From assembly GCA_025452255.1 (NCBI GenBank), contig CP104974.1, positions 3,760,156-3,824,155 of the forward strand: 64,000 bases of DNA, read 5' to 3'. A program made the position numbers and the translations under genes. Each line of letters begins with the position of its first letter. The first letter of the stretch is position 1. This stretch comes from Devosia sp. A8/3-2 (GTDB taxonomy: Bacteria > Pseudomonadota > Alphaproteobacteria > Rhizobiales > Devosiaceae). The notes under the pieces are model-generated. The model was not told the DNA's origin. It ran no database searches and was given only the letters and a program-made list of their open reading frames with translations. Positions 9,367-18,171 of the stretch are shown one piece after another.

Positions 9367-9969
9367 ATGACCAGCAAATCCCTCCGCAATTTCCGCATCG
9401 TATTGTGGAGCTCGGTCGCAGTCGTGGCTTTGGGCGCCACCGCGCTCTATGTGCTGCGTCCGCCCGCAAGGCCGGCGCCGCTCAATTTCGCCACCCAGCA
9501 ATTCGCCCCGGCCTCGACCGCTGGCGGCACCTTCACGCAGGACGACCTCAAGGGCAAACCGAGCCTGATCTTTTCGGCTACACCTTCTGCCCCGATGTCT
9601 GCCCGACGACGCTCGCCGAAACCACCGCCTCGGCGCACCCAGCTCGGTCTGACGCCCGATCAGCTGCGCATCATCTTCGTCACCGTCGATCCCGAACGCG
9701 ACACGCTCGACGCCGTCAAAGGCTATGTCGAGGGCTTTGACCCCTCGATCATTGGCCTCGTCGGCGATGCAGCCCAGACTGAGGCAATCAAAGCCGCTTT
9801 CGGCGTCTTCTCCGAAAAAGCGGGCGAGCCCAACGATCCCTATTATCTGGTCAATCACACTGCACTGACCTTCCTGATCGACGCCGAAGGCAAGTTCGAG
9901 GGCACCGTCGCCTATGAAGAAGCGGGCGGCACCGCGCTCGCCAAGGTCAAGCGGCTGGTGCAAGGATGA
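9367..9969 (+). CDS. SCO1/SenC family copper chaperone (two frame breaks)
   Basis: SCO proteins are membrane-anchored thioredoxin-fold copper carriers for the CuA centre of cytochrome c oxidase. An N-terminal anchor (residues 10-30, VLWSSVAVVALGATALYVL) is followed by FTQDDLKGKPSLI, then, in another frame, FGYTFCPDVCPTTL with the CxxxC copper site, then back to LTPDQLRIIFVTVDPERDT and the copper-binding His in YYLVNHTALTFLID. Breaks are near 9577 (T-run) and 9638 (lost GC unit). Its stop codon overlaps the tlyA start (ATGA at 9966). No cytochrome oxidase genes are in the window, so the partner must be elsewhere. Confidence 0.88.
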   Translation: MTSKSLRNFRIVLWSSVAVVALGATALYVLRPPARPAPLNFATQQFAPASTAGGTFTQDDLKGKPSLIFSATPSAPMSARRRSPKPPPRRTQLGLTPDQLRIIFVTVDPERDTLDAVKGYVEGFDPSIIGLVGDAAQTEAIKAAFGVFSEKAGEPNDPYYLVNHTALTFLIDAEGKFEGTVAYEEAGGTALAKVKRLVQG

Positions 9970-10703
9970 GTGAGCGTATCCGCCTCGATCTGGCGCTCGA
10001 ACAACGAAGCTCGGTGCCCAGCCGCGCCCGGGCGCGCGACGCTATTCTGCGCGGCACGGTGACCGTCAATGGCGTCACCGCCGTCAAGCAAAACCAGATG
10101 GTTGGCCGCGACGACAAGCTGGCCCTCAGCGATCCTGCCGCCAATTACGTGTCCCGCGCCGCCCTCAAGCTGGTGGCCGGTCTCGAAGCCGGCGGCATCG
10201 ACGCCACAGGCAAAACCTGTATCGATGTCGGTGCCTCCACGGGCGGCTTCACCCGTGTCCTGATGGAACGCGGCGCCCGCCGCATCTATGCCGTCGATGT
10301 CGGCCACGCCCAATTGCACGAGCGCCTCAAGGGCAGCGACCGGGTCGTCAGCATGGAGGGCGTCAATGCCCGCGACCTGACGCCCGAGATGATCCCCGAG
10401 CCGATTGACCTTCTGGTCTCCGATGTCAGCTTCGTCTCGGTCATCAAAGTGCTCGAAGCGCCGCTCGCGCTCTGCACCCCGAGTGCCGACGCGGTGATCC
10501 TATTCAAACCCCAATTTGAAGTGGGCCGCCGCAATGTCGGCAAGGGCGGTATCGTCACCAGCGAAGAAGCCATCCGAGCCGCGCTAACTGACGTCATCGC
10601 CTTCATGCAAGCCCGGGGCTTCCAGCACCGGAACTCGGTGACATCACCGATTGCCGGTGGCGATGGCAATGTGGAGACGGTGTTGGTGTTCGGGCGAGGC
10701 TAG
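9966..10703 (+). CDS. tlyA: TlyA family rRNA (cytidine-2'-O)-methyltransferase
   Basis: TlyA-type enzymes 2'-O-methylate cytidines of 16S and/or 23S rRNA and were formerly called hemolysins. The intact 245-residue product has an N-terminal S4 RNA-binding domain (residues 4-62, RLDLALEQ, SRARARDAILRGTVTVNG) and a FtsJ-like methyltransferase fold: CIDVGASTGGFTRVLMERGA for SAM binding, YAVDVGHAQLHERL, LLVSDVSFVSVIKVL and VILFKPQFEVG, with NVGKGGIV after it. Translationally coupled to the SCO1 gene by a four-base overlap. The group xseB-...-tlyA is common in the order; in many genomes dxs lies between them, here SCO1 does. Confidence 0.92.
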   Translation: MSERIRLDLALEQRSSVPSRARARDAILRGTVTVNGVTAVKQNQMVGRDDKLALSDPAANYVSRAALKLVAGLEAGGIDATGKTCIDVGASTGGFTRVLMERGARRIYAVDVGHAQLHERLKGSDRVVSMEGVNARDLTPEMIPEPIDLLVSDVSFVSVIKVLEAPLALCTPSADAVILFKPQFEVGRRNVGKGGIVTSEEAIRAALTDVIAFMQARGFQHRNSVTSPIAGGDGNVETVLVFGRG

Positions 10704-10707
10704 CTCT

Positions 10708-10736
10708 CTTACCTCTCCCTTCGGGGGAGAGGTAAG
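10708..10736. terminator. Strong hairpin between converging tlyA and aroC
   Basis: CTTACCTCTCCC at 10708-10719 pairs perfectly with GGGAGAGGTAAG at 10725-10736 across a five-base loop. It starts five bases past the tlyA stop and ends five bases before the aroC stop, so it can end transcription from both sides, although T-runs are short. Confidence 0.6.
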
Positions 10737-10740
10737 AAAG

Positions 10741-11855
10741 TCAGTTCCGCTCAAACCCCACCGCGCCCTCGCGCCCCGTCTGCCCCCGATGGCGCAGATA
10801 ATGATCCGCCAGCACCAGCGCCATCATCGCCTCGCCCACCGGCACCGCGCGAATGCCCACACAGGGGTCGTGCCGACCCTTGGTGACAATATCGGTGTCC
10901 TCATTGGTCGTCGTCACCGTCTGGCGCGGCGTGATGATTGACGAGGTCGGCTTCACCGCAAAGCGGCACACAATCGGATCGCCATTGGAAATTCCGCCCA
11001 GAATGCCGCCGGCATGATTGGAGAGGAAATAGGGCCAGTTCTCGCCGCTGCGCATCTGGTCGGCATTCTCGATACCGGTCAGGCTTGCCGCCTCGAACCC
11101 AGCGCCAATTTCCACCGCCTTGACGGCATTGATGCTCATCATGGCCGACGCGAGATCGGCGCTCAGCTTGCCATAGATCGGCGCGCCCCAGCCGGCCGGC
11201 ACATTCTCGGCCACGACCTCAATCACCGCCCCCACCGAATTGCCGTCCTTGCGGATGCCATCGAGATAGTCGGCCCACATCGCCGCCGCCTGCGCATCGG
11301 CGCAGAAGAACGGGTTCTGGTCGACCTGATCCCAGTCGAAATTGTTGTAGTCGATCTTGTGCGGCCCGACCTGTACCGAGCTCGCGCGGATAGTGATCCC
11401 CGCCAAAACCTGCCGCGCCACTGCCCCAGCCGCCACCCGCGCCGCCGTCTCGCGCGCCGAAGTCCGCCCGCCACCGCGATAGTCGCGAATGCCGTACTTC
11501 TGGTCATAGGTATAGTCGGCGTGGCCCGGCCGGTATTTGTCGTGGATTTCCGCGTAATCCTTGGAGCGCTGATCGGTATTCTCGATCATCAGCGAGATCG
11601 GCGTGCCGGTCGTGCGCGAACCATCAGTGCGCTCGTCCTCGAACACGCCGGACAGGATTTTCACCTCATCAGCCTCGCGGCGCTGCGTGGTATATTTCGA
11701 TTGCCCCGGCTTACGCCGATCAAGATCGCGCTGGATCAGCTCGGGCGTCAGCACAATGCCCGGAGGGCACCCATCCACCACCACGCCAAGCGCCGGCCCA
11801 TGGCTCTCGCCCCGGTGGTGAAACGGAAGAGATGTCCGAAAGTATTGAACGACAT
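10741..11855 (-). CDS. aroC: Chorismate synthase (frameshifted near start)
   Basis: AroC converts 5-enolpyruvylshikimate 3-phosphate to chorismate, the last step of the shikimate pathway, with reduced FMN. Hallmarks: [14 protein letters not shown] at the start, [52 protein letters not shown], and [20 protein letters not shown] with the conserved Arg/Ser FMN contacts. About 371 residues. The true start is the ATG at 11855 ([14 protein letters not shown]), which lies in another frame from the rest; the conserved TTWGESHG shows one T is missing near 11818. An apparent longer in-frame start at 11868 would replace the family's N-terminus by an unrelated one and is rejected. Confidence 0.95.
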
Positions 11856-11903
11856 GACGCGGCCCCATGGTTGAGGGCTTTCTAGGCAGAGGGGCCCGTC
11901 AGG

Positions 11904-12308
11904 TCAATCAAGCCAGTTCTCGATCTTTAGATTAGGGACGCGAGAAAACTCGCCGAGATTGGCGGTAACGAGCGTGAGATCGAGCGCCAAGGCGTGGGCG
12001 GCGATGAAGAGATCGTTGCCGCCGATGGGTGTTCCCATACGTTTCAAATGGGCTCGAATTTGCGCATATGCCGAGTCGGCTGGGGTAGCAAAGGGTAGCA
12101 CCTCGATATCCCTGAGGAAATCATCAACTTCTCTGGTGAGCCGCGCCGATGCCTTGGCCTCTGCGCCAAAGCGCAGCTCAGCTGCGGTGATGATACTGAT
12201 GCAGATGTGATGCGCGCCAAAATCGTGCATCTTGTTCCACAAGGGCCCCTGCCCCAGACGCATCAGGCTGGACACGATATTGGTGTCCAGCATAGCGCAC
12301 AGCGTCAC
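11904..12308 (-). CDS. vapC: VapC toxin, PIN-domain ribonuclease
   Basis: A 134-residue PIN-domain protein, the toxin of a type II toxin-antitoxin pair. VapC enzymes are Mg-dependent endoribonucleases that cut tRNA or rRNA. The acidic residues are in place: Asp8 in MLDTN, Glu44 in TAAELRFGAE and Asp99 in GGNDLFIAAHA; the fourth position falls in TANLGEFSRV, where this protein has Asn117. Strong resemblance to the VapC/FitB group with ISIITAAELRFG. Its start overlaps the vapB stop by four bases, the usual coupling that makes antitoxin first. Which RNA it cuts cannot be read from the sequence. Confidence 0.93.
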   Translation of the reverse strand: MTLCAMLDTNIVSSLMRLGQGPLWNKMHDFGAHHICISIITAAELRFGAEAKASARLTREVDDFLRDIEVLPFATPADSAYAQIRAHLKRMGTPIGGNDLFIAAHALALDLTLVTANLGEFSRVPNLKIENWLD

Positions 12309-12544
12309 AGTTCCGGCTCGTCAAGCGGCAGCAGGTCGGAATCGTCTATATCCGGAAAGTCGACCGGACCATATTTCGCGATGATATCCAGAAAAGAGCG
12401 TGGCGCGGCCTTTGGCTCGATCACGAGCTTGTCGCCTTCCTTGCGGATGGTGACTTCGGTGCCCGGCATCTCAAATTCCACCGGAATACGTACCGCTTGA
12501 TTGCGGCCGTTGCGGAACAGGCTTGCTGTCTTGATCTCGTTCAT
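12305..12544 (-). CDS. vapB: VapB antitoxin, AbrB/SpoVT-type
   Basis: A 79-residue antitoxin starting MNEIKTASLFRNGRNQAVRI, the classical VapB N-terminus with an AbrB-like swapped-hairpin DNA-binding domain (RNGRNQAVRIPVEFEM, TEVTIRKEGDKLVIEP). The acidic C-terminal tail (DFPDIDDSDLLPLDEPEL) would wrap the toxin. The ATG at 12544 has GGAGG five bases upstream, favouring it over the in-frame ATG at 12571, which would place the coding start inside the operator. The pair would repress its own promoter through the palindrome at 12558-12583. Confidence 0.92.
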   Translation of the reverse strand: MNEIKTASLFRNGRNQAVRIPVEFEMPGTEVTIRKEGDKLVIEPKAAPRSFLDIIAKYGPVDFPDIDDSDLLPLDEPEL

Positions 12545-12557
12545 GGGCGCCTCCATA

Positions 12558-12583
12558 CAGGCATATGCCATAACATATGCCTG
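12558..12583. promoter_or_regulatory. Palindromic operator of vapBC
   Basis: CAGGCATATG at 12558-12567 and CATATGCCTG at 12574-12583 are perfect ten-base inverted repeats separated by CCATAA. The centre is about 26 bases before the vapB start, where VapB or VapBC complexes bind to repress their promoter in known systems. Binding here is inferred from position and symmetry. Confidence 0.8.
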
Positions 12584-12605
12584 ATGAGACGGGCCGACAA
12601 GATGC

Positions 12606-13226
12606 CTAGACGTCGCCCAGCCGCAGCAGTTCCATCCTGCCCGGCGTGAAGTGCATCACTGCGTCCTGCGGCGGCGCCCAGTTGATGACGTCGATGATCG
12701 GGGCATGCTCGATCAGCACGCGCAAGGTGCGGGCAATGCCGCCATGCGCAACAACCACCGAGGGGCCGGTCAGCACCGCGGCGAATTCCTCCAGCCGGGC
12801 CTCGACGTCGCGGTAATTCTCGCCATTCTCGGGGCGGAAATCCCAATAGGCCTCGGTGCGATCGCCCGGCGCCACAGCCATATTGGCCGGCAGTTGCTCG
12901 AACAATTCGCCCTCGAGCACGCCGAAGGAAATTTCCATCAGCCGCACATCATATTTGACATCGGGCAGATGGATATCGAACCCCGCCCGCACGCGATCCA
13001 TGGTGTCGCGGGTGCGGTTGAGCGGGGATGCATGCCATTCGAACGCTTTGGGATCGAGCCCGCGCGCCTTGAACAAAGCCGCCAGCGTCAGCCCGTTCTG
13101 ATTGGCCCGGCCCTTGCCCTTGTCATTGAGCGGAATGTCCTTGCGCCCCTGATAGCGGCGTTCGGCGTTCCAGGGCGTTTCACCATGCCGGATGAAGTAG
13201 ATTTCCGGCCAGACCAAGGCTGTCAT
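12606..13226 (-). CDS. Histidine phosphatase family protein
   Basis: An intact 206-residue member of the phosphoglycerate mutase-like histidine phosphatases. The phospho-acceptor motif is IRHGETPWN with Arg13 and His14; the proton-donor region is MEISFGVLEG, and the second catalytic histidine is in VVVAHGGIARTLRVL. The insertion between (EQLPANMAVAPGDRTEAYWD) is typical of broad-specificity phosphatases rather than of glycolytic mutase. Substrate unknown. It is read towards vapBC with 22 bases between its stop and the palindrome, but has its own start and no shared operon is indicated, since vapBC has its own operator. Confidence 0.85.
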   Translation of the reverse strand: MTALVWPEIYFIRHGETPWNAERRYQGRKDIPLNDKGKGRANQNGLTLAALFKARGLDPKAFEWHASPLNRTRDTMDRVRAGFDIHLPDVKYDVRLMEISFGVLEGELFEQLPANMAVAPGDRTEAYWDFRPENGENYRDVEARLEEFAAVLTGPSVVVAHGGIARTLRVLIEHAPIIDVINWAPPQDAVMHFTPGRMELLRLGDV

Positions 13227-13465
13227 GTGCTTATTCCCGCGTTGGGTAACGCGTCCTACATCAGGTTGGAGCGATCAAGGTACTGGATTCTGCCGATGGC
13301 GCCACCGGCCAAATCGGGGAGCAGCTATGCCATGGCTTGCCTGCCATCAATCCAGTGGTCATTGTTGCGCTCCCGTAGGAATCCCCGTGCCGGTTGTGGC
13401 ATGGGCTGCCCCAGCGGGGCAAGGTCGCCCATTGGCCTATTGGCCGCCAGAGTCCGGTTTTTTCA

Positions 13466-14879
13466 TGCCTCTTTCCGCCGCCGATATTATTGCCCAGCTT
13501 GCGACTCTAGTGGGCCCCGCCGCCGTCATCGGTGCGCCCGAGCAGATGGGCAATTATCTCAACGAGCCCCGCAAACGCTTCCACAAAGGCGCCGCCGCCA
13601 TTGTGCTGCCCGCCTCCGTCAGCGAAGTGCAGGCAATCGTCCGCTGGGCCAATGAGCATGGCGTGGGCCTCATCCCTCAGGGCGGCAATACCGGGCTGGT
13701 CGGCGCACAGGTGCCGCTGCGGGGCGACGAGGTCATCATCAGCCTCACCCGCCTCGACACCATCCGCAGCGTCGATCCCGCCGCCGGCACCATGACGGCC
13801 GAAGCCGGCGTTATCCTCGAAAACGCCCACAAGGCGGCCGAAGCACAGGGCACGATTTTCCCGCTCTGGCTCGCCTCGCAGGGCTCGGCCCGCATTGGGG
13901 GCCTGCTCTCCTCCAATGCCGGCGGGGTCAATGTGCTCACTTATGGCAATGCCCGCGAGCTCACCATGGGCGTCGAGGCCGTATTGGCCGATGGGCGGCT
14001 CTATCAGGGCCTCAATTCGCTCAAGAAGGACAATACCGGCTACGATCTCAAGGACCTGCTGGTGGGCGCCGAGGGCACGTTGGGCATCATCACCGCCGCC
14101 ACGCTCAAGCTCTTCCCCAAGCCGGAAGATTACGAGACCTGCTTGGTCAATATCGTGGGCCCCGAGGCCGCGCTGACCCTGTTCCAGTTGCTGCGCGAGC
14201 GGCTGGGCGGGCGCCTCAACGCGTTCGAGATCGTCCCCGCACTCGGGCTCGACATGCAATTGCGCCACGCCATGCTCGACCGCGACCCCACTGCCGGCCC
14301 CTCCCCCGGTATGCGCTGATCGAAATTTCGCGCATGGCCGGTGGTCAGGCCGGGCTGTTGCAAGCCGCCATCGAGACCGCCTTCGAGCGCAATCTGATCG
14401 ACAATGCGGTGCTCGCCGAATCCCTCTCCGACCGCACCCGCATGTGGGCCTTCCGCGAACAGATGAGCGAGGTGCAATCCAAGGAAGGCGCCTCGATCAA
14501 GCATGACGTCTCGGTGCCCATCGCCGCCGTGCCCCAGCTCATTGCCGAAGGCTCCGCCGCCGCCGAGCGCCTGTACCCCGGCATCCGCCCCGTGCCCTTC
14601 GGGCATATGGGCGATGGCAATATTCACTTCAATTTCAGCCAGCCGGTCGGCGCCGATTCCAAGGCCTTCATGGCCCTTGCCGACGAGAAACTGCATGAGG
14701 CGATCTACGAAATCGTGCTCAAACTGGGCGGCTCGGTTTCGGCCGAGCATGGCATCGGCCAGCTCAAGATTGATCTGCTGGCCCAAGTCAAAGACCCGGT
14801 GGCGCTCGATATGATGCGGGCCATCAAGACCGCACTCGACCCCAAGGGCATCCTCAACCCCGGCAAGATGCTGCCGTAG
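13466..14879 (+). CDS. FAD-linked oxidase, D-2-hydroxyacid dehydrogenase (GlcD/D2HGDH) family (frameshifted)
   Basis: A flavoprotein of about 470 residues that oxidises a D-2-hydroxy acid, for example D-lactate, glycolate or D-2-hydroxyglutarate. The N-terminal FAD-binding PCMH domain shows VGLIPQGGNTGLVGAQVP, LNRLDxIRxVD-like LTRLDTIRSVDPAAG and GGLLSSNAGGVNVLTYG; the C-terminal FAD-oxidase domain shows RPVPFGHMGDGNIHFNFSQP with the metal-binding His and SAEHGIGQLK. The ATG at 13466 (MPLSAADII) gives the usual N-terminus. A frame break in a C-run near 14308 splits the protein after RDPTAGP. No strong ribosome site is visible. Exact substrate cannot be fixed. Confidence 0.87.
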
Positions 14880-14937
14880 CCGGCCACTTTTTGGTACCTA
14901 CTTGCGAAATGGCACCTTAGGCGCCATTTCAGCCGCC

Positions 14938-15515
14938 ATGACACAAATCCTGCCCCTTGCCGGCGTCAGAATTTCTCGACGACGCCACCCGTCCGCCTCC
15001 GGTGACGCTGGAGGGCCTGACCGAAGAACAGCGCCAGCCGGGCCTGCATCTGCGGATGGTCCACGACCATTTGCGGCACAATATGGCGACCTTGGCCAAG
15101 CTGATCGAGCGCGCCAAGGCCGGCGGCGTCACGCCAGCCGAGATCACGGCGGAAACGTCCGAGCTGGCCATCGTCGCCAATTATCGCCGCTTCGGGAACC
15201 TGTGCGGCCAGCACTGCCAGATCGTCAACACGCATCATTCCATCGAGGATTACGCGATCTTCCCGGCTCTGGCCGAACAGGGCGAAGCCTTCCGCAAAAT
15301 CGCCGATCGCCTGCGCGCCGAGCATGTCGTGGTGCATGAATTGCTCGTCCGTCTGGTCGACGCGCTCAACACCCTCGCCGGCGACCCGACCCCCGCCAAT
15401 TTCGAGACCACGCTGACCATCTACCACGCGCTCGAACGCGTGCTGCTGTCCCATCTGGGCTATGAAGAAGACGCCATGGGCGACGCGCTGGGCTATTTCT
15501 GGCATCGGCGTTTAG
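14938..15515 (+). CDS. Hemerythrin (HHE) domain protein (frameshifted)
   Basis: About 192 residues with a hemerythrin-like four-helix fold that may hold a di-iron centre. Candidate ligands: HDHLRHNM at about residue 40, HCQIVNTHHSIEDYAIFP near 95, AEHVVVHELL near 130 and LLSHLGYEEDAMG near the C-terminus. The ATG at 14938 opens MTQILPLAG; a break near 14960 (lost GC unit) leads to ASEFLDDATRP. A second break near 15500, an extra T in TTTCTGG, turns the end from GYFGIGV-stop into a run-on; with it removed the stop is at 15513-15515 and overlaps the stop of the converging gene by three bases. Role unknown; relatives sense oxygen or nitric oxide. Confidence 0.75.
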
Positions 15516-15856
15516 GGCCAGATCACCCGCGCGGCATGCTCTTCCTCCGCCACCCAGCCGAGGGATTCCACGATCCGGCTGGCCAAAGCATCATACCAAT
15601 CCTGCCGGGGATCGCCGCCGGAACAGACCAGTTCCACCCGATTGAACTGCGCAATGAATGAGCCGTCGCTGAACCAGTTTCCGTCCTCGCCCGCCTTGGC
15701 AATCGTGACGTCAATCCACGGTTGCTCCGCAACGCTGCTGAAGGACACAGGCGAGACCTGCTGCAGTTCCGGCAGCGTCTTGAGGAACGTCACCAGCTCT
15801 GCTGTATCAGCTACGGCATCCTGCTGGCGCGGGCGGATCGTTATGTACCAAGACAT
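15512..15856 (-). CDS. Hypothetical protein, 114 residues
   Basis: An intact small protein beginning MSWYITIRPRQQDAVADTAE and ending HAARVIWP. I do not recognise a family. It looks soluble and acidic, with a mixed alpha/beta pattern and a Trp-rich second half (DGNWFSDGSF, RQDWYDALASRIVESLGW). Its base composition and codon use are like its neighbours. It lies just downstream of the SRAP gene on the same strand (12 bases after the next start region), so the two could share a transcript with this gene upstream: this gene starts at 15856 and SRAP ends at 15869, hence SRAP is read first. Confidence 0.55.
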   Translation of the reverse strand: MSWYITIRPRQQDAVADTAELVTFLKTLPELQQVSPVSFSSVAEQPWIDVTIAKAGEDGNWFSDGSFIAQFNRVELVCSGGDPRQDWYDALASRIVESLGWVAEEEHAARVIWP

Positions 15857-15868
15857 GCAATCGACCGC

Positions 15869-16595
15869 CTAAAACAAATCCAGTTGCCCGCCCGCCGCCT
15901 TCTTGCGAACCGGCTCGGGCTTTTGCACCGTGACCTCGGCGATCAAACCCGGATCATCATCCCGCGCCGAGTTGACCCGCGTCGACACCGGATGGAACTT
16001 GACCACCCCATCCTCCAGCGGCAGCGCCAATTGATAGGCGGCCTTCGCCGTAACCCCGCGCACATCGAGCCATTGCTCGATCGCATCGCCCTCGAGGATA
16101 GCCGGCATCCGGTCATGCACCACTGAAAGCTGCCCATTGGCCGGCACGGTGATGGTGGCGACGCTGTCGATTTCCTCGCCCTCGGGACCAACCCAAGTGG
16201 CATAAAGCCCGGCCAGCGCCATGGGCCGGTCATCGGTCAGGGTGATGTAATAGGGTTGCTTGGATTTATCGGGATTGGTGTGCCATTCTGTAATAGCCGC
16301 TGGCCGGAATGATGCAGCGGCCATGCTTGAGCGTGTCGCGAAAGGCTGGTTTTTCCCCCATGGTCTCGACGCGGGCATTGATCAGCAAGGGAAATTCGCG
16401 CGGATCCTTCACCCAGCGCGGCACCGAGCCCCAGCGCGCAAAGTGCCCTTGGCGCCGGCCGGACTCTTCCCAGATGGCAATGACCGGCTGGGTTGGCGCA
16501 ATATTATAGCGCGGCACCGACTCGATGCTGTTGAGCAGTTTGAACAGCTCTGCCATCTGTTCGGGCGGCAAGGTCGATGCATAGCGTCCGCACAT
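15869..16595 (-). CDS. SRAP family DNA-protein crosslink protein, YedK/HMCES-like (frameshifted)
   Basis: SRAP proteins form a covalent thiazolidine link through Cys2 with abasic sites in single-stranded DNA, shielding them during replication. Cys2 is present (MCGRYASTLPPEQM), followed by RYNIAPTQPVIAIW, ARWGSVPRWVKDP, NARVETMGEKPAFRD, the active-site Glu in ASGYYEWHTNP and the catalytic His in VVHDRMPAIL. The ATG at 16595 has GGAGG seven bases upstream. A single break at 16289, an extra base between C and G in the GYYEWH codons, separates the halves; without it the protein is about 241 residues, normal for the family. Confidence 0.92.
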
Positions 16596-16653
16596 TGGAG
16601 GGGCCTCCGGAATCGATCGCCAAAGAGGTAGTCTGTGACAACGCGAATCGCAA

Positions 16654-17064
16654 ATGGACCCATCAGTGACCGAAATCCCGAATGCCGCCAGTGTCGCCCT
16701 GATCCGCGATGGCAAGGTGCTGCTGATCAAGCGCGCCTATGCGCCCTATCAGCATCTCTGGACCCTGCCCGGCGGCCGCCTCGAGCCCGATGAAACCATC
16801 GAGCAATGCGCCGAGCGCGAAATCCACGAGGAAGTCGGCCTGTCGGTACGCAATCTCAAACCCGTCATGGTGCAGTTGCTGGGCAAGGATGAGACCTTCC
16901 GCCCGGCCGTCTTCGCCAGCACCGATTTTTCCGGCGCCTTCTTCGCCTCCGATGAAATCAGCGATCACAAATGGGTGGCCCCGGCGGCGCTAGTCGCCTT
17001 CCGCACCACCACCGGGCTCGATGACGTCCTCGCGAAGGCCTTCGCGGCGGTCGGCCAAAGCTGA
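16654..17064 (+). CDS. Nudix hydrolase
   Basis: An intact 136-residue Nudix protein. The complete Nudix box runs from residue 41 (GGRLEPDE) to residue 63 (REIHEEVGL) with the GxxxxxExxxxxxxREUxEExGU spacing. Such enzymes hydrolyse nucleoside diphosphates linked to other groups, for example oxidised nucleotides, ADP-ribose or NADH. The end of the protein (DEISDHKWVAPAALVAFRTT) resembles ADP-ribose pyrophosphatase-like members, but the substrate is open. Divergent from the SRAP gene; 58 bases between hold both promoters. Confidence 0.88.
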   Translation: MDPSVTEIPNAASVALIRDGKVLLIKRAYAPYQHLWTLPGGRLEPDETIEQCAEREIHEEVGLSVRNLKPVMVQLLGKDETFRPAVFASTDFSGAFFASDEISDHKWVAPAALVAFRTTTGLDDVLAKAFAAVGQS

Positions 17065-17096
17065 TACAAGCCCGCGGACAAAAGCGACGGGACGCC

Positions 17097-17469
17097 ATGA
17101 CAAGACTGTTCAAAGCGATGATCGTGATGCTGGCGCTGGGCCTCTCCGCCCCGCCCGCCATGGCCATCGACCCGCTCTATCAGCGCGAAATGGAGCGGCT
17201 GGCCGAGATCATGGGTAGCCTTTATTTCCTGCAGCCGCTCTGCAAGGCCGGCACGACCGACTGGCGCGCCCAGATGTCCGATCTGATCAGCCTCGACGAG
17301 CCCGATGAAGATCGCCGCCAGCGCCTCGCCGGGGCCTTTAATGGCGGCTACACCGCCTATGCCCGCTTCCACCGCGCCTGCACGCCGGCAGCCCATGAAG
17401 CCCTGACGCGCCTCCCCGGCCGAAGCCGAACGCACCGCGCGGGATATCCATACGCGGTTTGCCGAATAG
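17097..17469 (+). CDS. TIGR02301 family secreted protein (frameshifted)
   Basis: A small alphaproteobacterial protein of unknown function. A cleavable signal peptide (residues 1-23, ending PPAMA) is followed by IDPLYQREMERLAEIMGSLY and LQPLCKAGTTDWRAQM, then LDEPDEDRRQRLAGAFNGGY and the Cys in FHRACTPAA, matching the TIGR02301 pattern of two Cys in a helical domain. The last 18 residues, AEAERTARDIHTRFAE, are in another frame; a break near 17415 in CCCCGGCCG separates them. Repaired length is about 124 residues. It begins 32 bases after the Nudix stop and may be co-transcribed. Confidence 0.75.
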
Positions 17470-17477
17470 ACCATTGG

Positions 17478-17492
17478 TTAACGAGAAGTTAA
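17478..17492. promoter_or_regulatory. CtrA-like box, TTAA-N7-TTAA
   Basis: TTAACGAGAAGTTAA matches the cell-cycle regulator CtrA's consensus TTAA-N7-TTAA exactly. It is in an AT-rich stretch 95 bases before the small gene at 17587. Function is inferred from the motif. Confidence 0.55.
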
Positions 17493-17586
17493 ACGGTTTA
17501 CCAACTCGATAGCATTTCGCACCACCCGTTAACCTTCGGGTTACTTCTTACGCGATCTCACGCTGCGCGGTGGTAATCCAAGGCTC

Positions 17587-17865
17587 ATGACCACGACCAA
17601 GACCATGTTTTCGCCGGCGTCCGGGCTGGGCCCCTTCGATCGCGAGCAAAGCGAGCGCCAGCTCGCGCTCGAATATCTGGCCGAAGCACGGAACCATGCC
17701 GAAGACGATGGCCTCGAAAGCGCCGCCCTCGCCCACGCCTCCCTGTTCGCGGCACTGGCCACCTTCGTCAAACTCCACGGCGACGAAGCCACCGCCGACC
17801 TCATCGCCATGCTCCCCGACCGCATCCGCTCCGGCGAATACAATCTGGACCGCGTGCTGCAGTAG
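17587..17865 (+). CDS. Hypothetical 92-residue protein
   Basis: An intact small soluble protein with a largely helical, Ala/Glu-rich middle (REQSERQLALEYLAEARNHA, then ESAALAHASLFAALATFVKL) and an end at GEYNLDRVLQ. I do not recognise a family. It sits alone between a CtrA-like box and the repeat-rich region, so a cell-cycle link is possible but only by position. Codon use is like the neighbours and there is no signal peptide or membrane segment. Confidence 0.55.
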   Translation: MTTTKTMFSPASGLGPFDREQSERQLALEYLAEARNHAEDDGLESAALAHASLFAALATFVKLHGDEATADLIAMLPDRIRSGEYNLDRVLQ

Positions 17866-17912
17866 CGGCCGCCCCAAGGGCCGCCCTTGGGCACCCAGCA
17901 TCCCCACGCACG

Positions 17913-17945
17913 ATGTCATTCCGGCGCAGGCCGGAATCCATGCTG
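17913..17945. repeat. REP-like unit
   Basis: GTCATTCCGGCGCAGGCCGG followed by AATCCATGCTG is nearly identical to the left arm of the element at 62164-62280, and related to the CCCGCGAAAGCGGG units elsewhere in the window. Confidence 0.7.
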
Positions 17946-18061
17946 CGCCCTATCCAAGCGTGCGATATCGCGGCCGTGGCTCCCTCTTCCCCTCGCCCCT
18001 TGAGGGACTTCGAGCCGCCCTGCAGGGGCAATTGCTCCGGTGGAGCGATTTGAGGGGGATC

Positions 18062-18088
18062 GTAATTTCTTCGTCCAGAAGAAATTAC
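18062..18088. repeat. Perfect 11-bp inverted repeat
   Basis: GTAATTTCTTC, five-base loop GTCCA, GAAGAAATTAC. The AT-rich stem stands out in GC-rich surroundings and lies inside a larger symmetrical block (CCCCTCGCCCCTTGAGGGA on the left, GGGTGAGGGG on the right). Confidence 0.7.
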
Positions 18089-18171
18089 AGGGTGAGGGGT
18101 TCCGAGCCCGCCCATGCCGGAAATACGGAAAGCCACTCCAAGCCACCCAAACGTCCCCACCCACGGCGTCT

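Noticed and set aside
17526..17545. GTTAACC-ttcg-GGTTAC as a terminator or second CtrA box
   Set aside because: The stem is only five pairs with no T-run, and the spacing does not fit TTAA-N7-TTAAC.
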